A stretch of 64,000 nucleotides of DNA from Phoenix dactylifera. Lineage: Eukaryota; Streptophyta; Magnoliopsida; Arecales; Arecaceae. Location: positions 20,462,899-20,526,898 of the forward strand of contig NC_052394.1 of NCBI RefSeq assembly GCF_009389715.1. The letters are read 5' to 3'. Below the pieces are notes generated by a model that was not told where the DNA came from, ran no database searches, and saw only the letters and a program-made list of their open reading frames with translations. How positions within the stretch are numbered: the first letter of the stretch is position 1; every line of letters starts with the position of its first letter. Positions 25,706 to 35,429 of the stretch are shown here, in pieces. A program made the translations under genes and the position numbers.

Positions 25706-26533
25706 TTTCTCCCATCACTTGCCTCCCACTTTTGAGGTTGAACTGTAAGATCCATGGATGTTCAGTAGTCTTCTTTTTTTTTGAGAGTTCGGAAGGATAT
25801 ACATCGAGAATGGTACATTCTACCAGAAAGTCTATCAACAATTGCACTTTGATTGATGGTCGAGACTAATACTCAAGGTCGAACTTTTTGAACCTAACCA
25901 TCCACTTTGCCAGCCGACCTACATTTTTAAGTTTTTATAAAATTTGCTTCATTGATTGTTTGGTTAGGATTGTGACTGAATAAAACTAAAAGTATGGCCG
26001 GAGCTTCCGAGCTGAGATAATGATGGCATAGACCATCTTTTTTAACTTGGAATACCATGTCTCAGCAACTCGCAGAATCCGACTTGTATATTAGATTGCT
26101 TTCTGACATCTTTCTTCTTCTCGTACCAAGACTAAGCTTACAGCAGAAGGAGAAACAACTAAGTATAAATAAAGCATTTCTCCTACCTATGGCTTTGTAA
26201 GCAGAGGTGATGAGCTGAGATATTCCTTCAGTTGGTCAAAGGCCACTTGACAATCCTCGGTCCACTGAAAATTCTTTAGATGCTTCAAACCTCACTCCAC
26301 CGATTTGGACACAAATTTTTCAAGTCCTACGATTTGACCAACTAGGCATCGAACTTCTTTGACAATCTTTGGTGGCTATGTTTTCTATACTGCTCGGATT
26401 TTCTCCGAATTTATCTTGATGTCTCATTGTGTTACCATGAATCCCGAATTTTTTTTGAGGACCCCAAAAGCGCACTTATTGATTTCTCTCTTCATTTGGT
26501 GTCGATATAGCTGCTCTTCCTCTAGTACCAATC

Positions 26534-27071
26534 TGTTACTGCTAAATTCTGAACCGAGGTCAGAGTGCTGCTCGGTTTGCTCTGAGGTCGGAGAGAATCG
26601 AATTGAATGAGTTGACCGAGGTAAGAAAGAATCGATTGCCTTCGAGGATGTTTTGCAAGAAATCCACTTGCCAAAAAATTCTAAATGAGGATCCTCCAAT
26701 ACCTAAGTCAGAATAGTAGGGCAAGAGTGCAGAAGAGAAAAATTTTGTAGAGTAGTGTCTCCGAATGAGCTTACTTGGGAACTCCAGGGCCACCTCTTTA
26801 TATAGGATAGCATACCAATCCGTTATCTGATTGATGCGACGTGCTTTAATTGCAAGACAACAATCAGTGGCACGTTTATAATGTGGAAACCGTCCCACGT
26901 GAACAGTATGCGCAATAATTACGCTAATCGTGCGTTAACTGCAGTATTTCCATAGCTATTGGTCTTTATTAGTACGAGTGGAGTGGCTCCTCGATTTTTA
27001 TTGAAGTTATTCACCTCGATTAATACCGAAGCTAAGGAGATCAGTCAAATCTAAGGTTGAGATGTCCAACA
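26534..27071 (-). repeat. 5' LTR of the deleted element (538 bp)
   Basis: Partner of the LTR at 25172-25705, with the same ends and the same order of shared strings, including a TATATAAAG-like box near 26800. Confidence 0.85.
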
Positions 27072-27307
27072 TTTTTTCATCATGATAAATTTTGTCTAGG
27101 TTTAGCTTGACCTCAATATGATTCTAATTAATTTCAGGTACGTGAGTGAGACATGCAACCAAAATATCGCTTGCTGTATTTACATTTAAGAGAGTCTCAT
27201 TTAAAAGATATTTGATCGAGTAAAATTGCATTCGAATCCAGTTTTATGAAATCCATAGCTTACCTAATTGAAAATCATGTATCAATTCGGTCCGTTTATA
27301 TGCAGAT

Positions 27308-27640
27308 AGGCTCAGTAGGAATCACGTGCATGGCAATGTTAATTTTCTAGATGGAAGAGTGGAGAGGGGGGAAAAAAAAAAGAGGCTCAGAAGGAATCAC
27401 GCGTATGGCAATGTTAATTTCGCTAGATGGAAGGGTGGAGGGAGAATGTTAATTTCTATAGATGGAAGGGTGGTGAGGGAATCACGCGCATGGCAATGTC
27501 AATTTCTCTAGATGGAAGGGTGGAGAGGGGGGAAAAAAAAAAGAGGCTCAGTTGGAATCACGCTCATGGCAATGTTAATTTTCCTAGATGGAAGGGCGGA
27601 CGGGGAAAATAGAAAAAAAAAAAAAAAGGAGAGTGGTTAT
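27308..27640. repeat. short tandem repeat, about 75-bp unit
   Basis: Units begin GGCTCAG, then GGAATCACG, ATGGCAATGTTAATTT, AGATGGAAGGGTGGAG and an A-rich tail. Three full units and one partial unit are seen. A related single unit occurs at about 30022-30085. The open frames over it are artefacts of the repeat. Confidence 0.8.
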
Positions 27641-28300
27641 AGGAGGTCTAAAATTTCTGAACTAATCGTGGAAGTCGGTATAGAATTCCTAAGTTTAAGA
27701 GTGTCGACATAATGTCGCCACGAAAACCGTGGCTCGCTAATGACGCCGATCGCATAGGCCGGCCCCGAGGGAACGCTGTGTTTCTTTTTCGAGTCGAGAC
27801 GCCACTTTAAGCATTACCTGGACTCCGAACTCGACCCAAAAGGTGCGCATAAAATGGGTTCCAAGTGAAGGAAATTATCCAGTAAAAAACGGTGGGTCAC
27901 GTTTGCAACTAGACTGAGTTCCGGTGGAATAGCGAACTCGAAAGGAAAAGGTCAGTGCCGAGCCCCACGTAATACGTGGGCTTTTTTTCAACCTCATCTT
28001 GCGTTCAGAAAGCAGAGAATTTTGTTTCTATCACTGAGTTCAGACAATGATGAAGTCTTTTGATAACATTCCCAAAGATATTCTCGTTCAACGAATCCGA
28101 ACAGGAGTGGCAGGAGGGGCCCAGAAAGAAACGAAGCTCCTCCCTTCTTTAAAATGGTGTGAAGGGGGAGATAAAAGGTAACCTGGTCAAAGTCGTCTGG
28201 TGGAATCAACGCATCTGCCAACTTGGATGGTTTCGGCTGCACACTTGAAACGTTGATCTTAAACAAACTCATCGTCCATCTACGAGCAGTCTTCATGGGA
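27500..28300. repeat. duplicated intergenic segment, copy A
   Basis: Three blocks here recur in the same order further right: about 27.5-27.65 with 30.02-30.10, 27.84-27.95 with 30.64-30.76, and 28.02-28.25 with 31.94-32.25 kb. Shared strings include TTATCCAGTAAAA and TCCCTTCTTT. The 100-codon minus-strand frame at 27994-28296 lies in the third block and has no known domain. Confidence 0.6.
27701..27721. promoter_or_regulatory. paired zinc-deficiency response elements, distal to first ZIP gene
   Basis: GTGTCGACAT at 27701-27710 matches RTGTCGACAY exactly. After 1 nt, ATGTCGCCAC at 27712-27721 matches with one change. RTGTCGACAY is the element bound by Arabidopsis bZIP19/bZIP23 in promoters of zinc-deficiency-induced ZIP genes. 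The pair is about 2.9 kb upstream of the first ZIP ATG, or about 1 kb if the LTR element at 25172-27071 is discounted. The same pair with the same spacing is found at 35405-35425. Function is inferred. Confidence 0.6.
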
Positions 28301-28635
28301 TGGCGATAACATTATCATTGATTTGTTTGAAAATATAAAAAGATATTCCATACTTATGATTTCTTTGGTTATTTTATTGCGTGTGCATATGTCTAAACTC
28401 TAGAGGGTATGATTTCGTATAGGAATAAGCATAACGGAGTCTTCCATCTTACGTAGTTTTCTCCTCGGTACAATTAAGCACTGGTTTAAATGGGCAGGGA
28501 ATGTCAACGTGAGAGTGTGAACGCCGCGTGAGAGCCATGCGACCCACGCGGTGGAGGTCATCACATCACGTCAGACTCTTACAGCACAATGCTGCCGCAG
28601 TTTGGTAGGTGCAAGCGACCGGATCGTAGTTGTAT

Positions 28636-28721
28636 CCTTCGCGCCCATCGACCGTTGGATCATTGGCTGATCGCTTTGAGAGCTGTGCAACGGGTGATCC
28701 AACGGTGGAAGGGCGCGAAGG
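28636..28721. repeat. foldback: 29-nt imperfect inverted repeat
   Basis: Arms 28636-28664 and 28693-28721 share CCTTCGCGCCC and ACCGTTGGATCA on opposite strands with a few mismatches and a 28-nt loop. The surroundings (28500-28960) are unusually GC-rich for the spacer and include a run of 14 C at 28754-28767. It could be the core of a small foldback element. Confidence 0.65.
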
Positions 28722-29087
28722 AAGGTGAATCCTTCTTTCGCGCGAGGGATGCACCCCCCCCCCCCCCTTGGCGTTTTGAGTGTTGGAAGTTTCGTACAGA
28801 CCCAGAAAGAGTGGTGCCGAGCGAAAGAGGTGACAGCCGAGGATCATATGGATGGTTCGTGGTCCGGGTTCCCTTCAATGGCTTCCTGTCCCTCGCTTTA
28901 CGTCAAAAGGAGATGCTCTTCGCGGTGGGTACGGTACTGCGAGAATTTTTTATATAGTTAAACATATGAAATTTTTCAAGGTAATCCGATTGGTGTAATG
29001 GATCCAATGGGCCACAAACTGCCACTGCCAAAATATTACCTCGCATCTATTTAAGTATGGCGGGGCACCTTCCATCCAATCATGACT

Positions 29088-29541
29088 AGGGATGCAAATG
29101 AGCCGAGCAATCTGCAAGCTGGAGGAGCTCTATTCTGCTATTACCACACTCCAGTTGAGCTCGAATAGTTTGAACAATTTTTCAAATTTAGCTCGAATAG
29201 CAAAATATTCGACCCGATAACACACAAGCTGGATCAAAAAAATTTATTTTTAATAATATTCTATTCTATTCTATTATTTTAATATTTTTTTTAAAAAAAT
29301 ACTATATTATATTTTATTATATTTTGATTAGGGTTTGAATTTGAGTCCGGACTCGGGCTCAATTAATTGTATCTCGGTTGATATTTTTGTCAAACCCGAG
29401 TATTACTTTTTTTTTATTGAGTTGAATTTAATCTTAGACACCAAAGTTTGATTGTTCTTGAATTAAATTTCGAGTTCAAATATTTGGAATCGAGTCGAGC
29501 TCAAACTTCTAGCTACTCGGCTCGATTCGGCTCAATTGTAA
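29088..29541. mobile_element. degenerate hAT-like MITE fragment
   Basis: It starts TAGGGATGCAAATGAGCCGAG and ends in CTCGGCTCGATTCGGCTCA, the GAGCCGAGC-type ends common in plant non-autonomous hAT elements. The right terminus lacks the expected TGCATCCCTA, so the element is truncated or decayed. Confidence 0.4.
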
Positions 29542-30021
29542 CATTAATCACAACTATCATCCAAATCAGAAACGCCTATGATTGGACATCCGTCCCTCTA
29601 AAATGGAATTGGAGAAGATCACACCGAGGCACGCCGAAAATAACAGCCATTAGATGGTGGGGACCGACCGAAGGCTGGTTGGAGGAAAACTTCCGTTGCT
29701 CTATTCAATATTTTAGAACATTGGAATCCCTAGGTAGGGTCCCAAAGGCTAACCTTTTGACCACCAACAGCCACTTTGATTAAAATCGAACTTAAGATTT
29801 TTCTATTTTTAAATTAATTTCAACTTATTCTGATTAGGTGTTTTTAAATGAAAAATCACCCAGCCGTTCAACTTTCTGATTCTTCCAGGGAAGTCCTTGG
29901 TCTCAAAGATTATGTAATGATTCTGACTTCAGCAATAAACTAAATGATCATAGCTTCTGTGTTGTGTTTAATTCACACAAAGCTATTATTTTAGAAAAGA
30001 AATCATTTGCACGAGGCCAAG

Positions 30022-31983
30022 GAGGACTCACTTGAATGACAATATTAATTTCTCTGCATGAAAGGGTGGAGAAAAAAAAAAAAAAGCAGAGTAGTTATAG
30101 GATGTATAAACATCCTGATTAATTGCTGAATCTGTTGAGGAATAATAATCTCATTTAGGATAGATTAAGGACTTTTTGTGGTGTTTATAGCCTTTTGAGA
30201 TCATTCATCTAAATACACAGATTTTTAATTAGGATCTTAACATGGTATATCAAAATCCACGGATTCTTCTTACCTACTAAAACCTCCACATTTTCACTTA
30301 TATGTGAAAAGGAGTGCGGAATTTTAGATAGGATCTTGATAAAATCTCTTGGGATGTTTCCTCCGTAACTTTGGTTGGGAGTTGACAGAATGGGGCCGTG
30401 CAACTGTGGGCTGTTAGGCAAGCCAACCACATCTATTGCCCTGTTCAGCACCACATTTAAAAAAAAAAAAAAAGTTGGAACTTGTGTTTTTTTTTTTTGA
30501 ATCCTGGTTCTTTGTAATATTTTATTTTCTGATTATGTTGAACGGATTCATACTAAATATTTATGATCCATCCATCTTACAAAAAAAAAAAAAAAAAAAA
30601 ATCCTGGCTCCGCTCAAACATTACTTGCACTTAGTACTCCATCCAAAAGTGCACCCAAAATGGGTCCCGAGCAATCGAAGTTATCCAGTAAAAGGTGGCT
30701 CATGTTGGGAGCTAGATCGAATTCCGGGGAAAAAATTGGACTCAAACAGAAAAGATTTCAGGGCAATTAAAAGCTGCTCATGTATAACTAATCAAAGGAC
30801 CGAAAATAGGCTAAAATTATTGTACAAAGTGGATGGAAAACTACTAATCTGGTTTTGAGTGGGTCTCAACACCAAATTGTTTTTGGGCTGTAACTAAAAA
30901 AGTTGTTCTGGTGGCTAAACATAATATGTACAGCGGGAGTTTCCTTATATCCATGCCTAAAGCTCCAGTAGAATTGAATCCTTGTTAACTATTTGATTAT
31001 TGGGAGCTTGAAGCTTGCACCTCATGCGTGCTTATCTTGATGCACTTTTTAAGCTTGCAATGCAGGAGAAACAAAAGTTCTTATTTTTGTTGAATGTGAA
31101 TGCGATACCGAAATTTTGAGATTCATGCACGAACATATTGAGAGTTAGAGCAAGATCTGTGTCAGTTTAGCATGAAGGATATTTTTCTTTTAATTCATCA
31201 TGAATGATTTTTTCCTTTTCTTTCCATCTCCAAGCAAAAACTCTGTGTTTCAACTCCTTAGCACTCTTAAATGGCACCATTGATTTTTTTTTTTTTTTGA
31301 TTGAATGGGATGCTGTGCCACTTTTTGTTTTATTAAATAAGAATTGTGTACATATTGGATTGCTTCATCAGCGATATGATGTTGGCCAAGAGATGATGTA
31401 AGGATCTAGGTGAGAATTAGAAAAGAACAAATCCCCAACCCTTACAAAAAACCCACCGAAGACACAAGTTTGTGGATTTGTGACGTCAATTATCTCATAT
31501 TTCCCAAGTAACGTGCTTTGTTCTATTTTCTTCTGCACATTATGAAAGCCATGCACGTAGGCTTTCATTTGCTACTTCTGTAACAGTATTGCAAATATCC
31601 ACGATCGATTCTTTTGTTTCGCTCTTTGTTCTATATTTTCTTTTCTTTACCTTTTATTCTTGCTCTCCATGTGTTCCACCGTACTTCCATGATACCGTTC
31701 TTCCCCGTTATTCCTAGTCAATGCTCCTATCTTTACCACCTAAATTTCTGATACACATCTAAAACGCTAAAGCGTCAGCATGGGAGCAGTGCTCGTTTAG
31801 TTATCCAAATTCCAAAGTGAAGGCCAGTGAGGAGCTCCACCAAGTCGGCTCGTTTAAAAGCTCATCTGCTGGTTAGAGAACAGAGATTTTTTTTTATTAT
31901 AATCATTATTTTACTTTTCTTTTGAATGAAGTTAAAGATCGGATAATGACGAAGTCTTTTTTTAACATTGTCAAGGTTTCATC

Positions 31984-32026
<43 letters not shown>

Positions 32027-32280
32027 ACTGCCAAAGAATCTCCCGTGGACTGGACGAATCAGAACGAAAGAGTTGGCAGGACCGGAAGAAATGAATCCCT
32101 TCTTTGAAGGTGATCTGAAAGGGGAAATAAAAGTTAAAAAGGGTATGGAGATATATATATATAGCACAAGGCGACCGCTGCTCTGAAGTCGTTTGGTGGA
32201 AACGGCACGAACACGTCTCCTCCCCCTCATCTATAGGCTATAGCACGCAGAACGCACCCAAGCACCCTCCACCAACTTGG
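30022..32280. repeat. duplicated intergenic segment, copy B, expanded
   Basis: Collinear with 27.5-28.3 kb but interrupted by about 1.2 kb between 30.77 and 31.93 kb and by poly(A) runs near 30579-30600 and 31987-32025. The paired zinc elements of copy A have no counterpart here. No gene is recognised. Confidence 0.55.
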
Positions 32281-33353
32281 TTGCTTAGCCTATACAATAT
32301 AAAAGTTGTCCTTTGAAAAAAGAGAAAAATCTGTGGTCTATCTATTAGTAGTTTTGGAAAGAGAAAATTAAGATCTGCCCCCGGAATTGGCTGCGGTTTT
32401 GCATTTGATCTTCTTCCACTGAACTAACAGCTATTTTTGGGTGTCTTCCTCGCCTTCTCTCATTTTTTTTTATAAACTTCTTCCCTGATCATTTCATTTC
32501 CTGCATGAAATGGTGAGAACATTGGCATCCTTTTATCGAAACAGTCAACTATATAAATATAAATATGATATATTTATTTATCGGATTGGATCGAGTTAAA
32601 TTAGGTTAGATTGATTTAGGTTGGCTGTGGATTGGGTCAAGGACCAACTCAACCCACACTTTGTTGAAGGCCAAGTTGGAAATTTGAGCCTAAGCCTCTA
32701 ATTTATTAAATCCTTAGCCCAGTCCTGTCTAATGATCGAGCGAGTTGGTCAGGCAGGTTTAGATCGAGCCTAATCCAAATTGCACCTACATATAACAAAA
32801 TTATCAATGAAAATTTACAACAAAGTTTTCTGGTTGAAATAAAAATATAATAGTCTTAAATGTCCTCCTATATAAGAAGAAAAAATATTTCCTCGTAAAG
32901 AAAAGAAAAAAGAAAAACCAAAACCAACTACAAACATTTTATAAATTCATCTGAGGACTCGAAATGAACATTTTATGAATAAACATTGTATTAATTCTGG
33001 CTGATCTTCTAGTTAAAGTGGAGAGATGAAAAAATCTGATATCTTTCTATCGCCTTTCTTTCTTTTAGCCATTTGATGTGGAATTTCTGTTTCCATTACT
33101 TTGGCTTCCGACAGCGCTTATAAGCATCATCTCAGTTTAATTTCTAGCGACGCTACTAAAAAGTGTGGGCAAATTTCGGCGCAGTGACTAAATTATTGAT
33201 GATTCTTTTTAGCATTGGCAGGTTACAGACGATGAAATTTTTTCCTTTTTGTAGTGAACAAAAATAAAAAAAACAAAACCAACCACAAGGAGCCCATTTT
33301 AATATTTCCACAAAGTCTTAAAAAGACATTCTTGCACCTACGCATGCATATAC

Positions 33354-33410
<57 letters not shown>

Positions 33411-33449
33411 TTTATGAATTTCAAGTTGCCCTATCTATGGTCCATCCTT
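32281..33449. other. spacer downstream of second ZIP gene
   Basis: No gene is recognised. A stretch at 32570-32790 has GGATTGGATCGAGTT-type low-complexity sequence typical of decayed non-autonomous elements. A (GA)n run lies at 33356-33406, about 45 bp beyond the ZIP stop codon and so probably in its 3' UTR. Confidence 0.5.
33356..33406. repeat. (GA)n microsatellite
   Basis: A pure GA dinucleotide run of about 50 bp, just past the stop codon of the second ZIP gene. Confidence 0.95.
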
Positions 33450-35163
33450 TTAAGCCCATCTACCAAGGAGAGACATTAAACCAGCTCCGACGAGCAAAGA
33501 GACATTTATCACAAGTTGTAACCTCCAATTGCTCTGCACCCTTGGGTTCCTAAAATCTTCAGCAAGGAGATCAACAAGAGACATATAGATTAGAATCCCT
33601 GCAGCGGCAGAATCGAGAACCCCTTCAACGGTGAGCGCGGTTGGACTGTTCTCATCGTACGTGGATGATATTCCGATGCCCACTGCTATCCCAACGGGAG
33701 TTGTGAGGGCGAAGAAAAGCATCATCGTCACCATGGACCTAACTCTAAAATTTGCCTGCAATAGAGAGATGACATACCAATTGATGATAGATAAGGGACT
33801 CTAGAAGTAAACTCCTACGTAGTTTTGATTGCATTATTTATTATAGGAAATATCATAGTAGCTGTATTGCATCATCTGCTATATGAAATTGACTGCATGC
33901 ATTATTCTTCTGATCAGTTCATTGGTCTCTTGAATATCTGCATTTATATTTGGATGATGAAAATATTCGTTTTATTTCTTTTTTCTTTTTTTTTTTTGCC
34001 TGCCTGTTTGTAACTCAGAGGTGGTGCAATTTAATGAATGAAGGAGGGAACTGAGCTTGGATATCTGGTACAACCACAAGAAACTTTTACTAGGCGCAGG
34101 CTCTCTAGTACGATCTCATGAACTCAAACACTCTACATATATATATATATATTCCATATATTAATGAAACATAACTCTCACTAATTTCTTTTCAAAGATA
34201 AGCTAATTCAGTTGAATCTGAAATAAACATACCTGAACAATACATCCACCGAGGCCAATGCCCTCAAAGAACTGATGAAAGCATAAAGCAGCCAGAAGTG
34301 GCCTTATGCTAGATGGACTCTCTGATGTACCCAAAGTTATTCCTATTATCACCGAATGGACAACAATGCCCAACTCCAAAACCTGCATCATATCCATCCA
34401 ATCCTCAACCATATATAGTTCCACCTTGTTGAAATCTTAAGAGGGAAAATTACATTAAAATCTGAACTAAGTTATCTCGCTCACACACAAAAAAAAAAAA
34501 AACACAGAGAGAAAACTCAAATTTTTCACGAATTATATTAGAAGATAAACTCACCTGCGAGATGATGCGATGGCGCAAGGCTTCATCCGGGCCGTCATCC
34601 ACCACCAAGGCGGCCGGACCATGCTCATGACCATGCATGGCGTGGACGCGGGCAGCTCCTTGCTCCGCGTCCCCTATCCCCTCATCGCTCACCCCACTAT
34701 CTGGCTTCCAAATGCTCGACCGACTGAAATAGCCCGTTGCCACAGCATCCACCATCAGCGTCCCGATGGCCGAGACCATCGCTATGAACCCCGCGAAGGG
34801 GAATTCCTGCCATGGATGCTCGTTGAGGCACGGGGAGGTCAAGCGCTCGAAGGACTCAGGGAGGATGTGAATAAATGCAGTGGCAAGGATGACTCCTGCG
34901 GCGAAGGCCTTGATCACGAAGAAGACGTCCTTCTCTGGGCTGAGAGACGGCACCCACTTGCCTGATATTGGTATAAGGACTCCGGCGGTGCTGGAGACCA
35001 GAATGGCGAAGATGGCGCCGATCTTCAGCGGTCTGGCCGCAGCCTTGTCCCGGTTTTCATCCTCAGAGGCGGAGCACTCGCAGTCTCCGCCCCGGGCAAG
35101 GACGGGGAGGAGGAGAAGAGTTAGGAGAAGGAGAAGGAGGGGAAGAGCACTCGTTTTGGTCAT
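33450..35163 (-). CDS. ZIP zinc/iron transporter, second of a tandem pair
   Basis: Three exons on the minus strand: 35163-34555 (203 codons), 34382-34233 (50 codons) and 33755-33450 (101 codons plus stop), all GT-AG, phase 0, giving 354 aa. Layout matches the paralogue at 21531-24774: signal peptide about 1-25, DCECS, membrane helices, a His-rich loop with H174, H177, H179 and H181, TM4 with HSVIIG (H212), TM5 with HQFFEG (H239, E243), and three C-terminal helices. The two proteins share most of their helices and differ chiefly in the signal peptide and the His loop, so they are close duplicates. Its introns (172 and 477 bp) are much shorter than those of the paralogue. A TATA box and paired zinc elements lie 220-260 bp upstream, which suggests induction by zinc shortage. 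Confidence 0.95.
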
Positions 35164-35380
35164 CGGAAGGGAAGACGAGTTTGGCGGGGGATTAGAATAG
35201 GGACTGAGACGATGTGGGGAGGACGGGAGTAACTACGCTAATAGTAGGGTAGGAGGGTTGAGTTCGAGTTTGGAGCTTGGAGAGTTTAGGAGGGTGGGAA
35301 TAGCAGAGCTTGGAGGGGAGGAATAGTTTTCAACTCTTTATGTAGGAAGTCAATGCCTCGATGGTGGCGTCGTCTCGGTG

Positions 35381-35387
35381 TTTTATA
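35381..35387 (-). promoter_or_regulatory. TATA box of second ZIP gene
   Basis: The minus strand reads CATATAAAACACC, about 220 bp upstream of the ATG at 35163 and immediately downstream of the paired zinc elements. Confidence 0.6.
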
Positions 35388-35404
35388 TGCCAAGGAATGG
35401 AAGG

Positions 35405-35425
35405 GTGTCGAAACAATGTCGACAC
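35405..35425. promoter_or_regulatory. paired zinc-deficiency response elements, proximal to second ZIP gene
   Basis: ATGTCGACAC at 35416-35425 matches RTGTCGACAY exactly. Separated by 1 nt, GTGTCGAAAC at 35405-35414 matches with one change. The pair lies 18 bp upstream of the TATA box in the direction of transcription. The element is the known binding site of group F bZIP factors (bZIP19/23) in plant ZIP promoters. The position is that of a functional proximal site; function itself is inferred. Confidence 0.75.
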
Positions 35426-35429
35426 CGGC

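Larger units (their letters stand above)
25172..27071 (-). mobile_element. old internally deleted Ty3/gypsy LTR element
   Basis: Two direct LTRs, 25172-25705 and 26534-27071, both start TGTT and end GATGTCCAACA. The minus-strand sequence just inside the right LTR resembles a tRNA-Met primer site (TTGGTAC...AGAG), so the right LTR is the 5' one. A purine-rich tract abuts the left LTR. The internal 0.83 kb holds only a decayed RT-RNase H-like stretch on the minus strand near 26190-26400. The LTRs differ by eye at about one site in five, so the insertion is old. No clear target duplication was found. The element is broken and far from whole. Confidence 0.85.
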
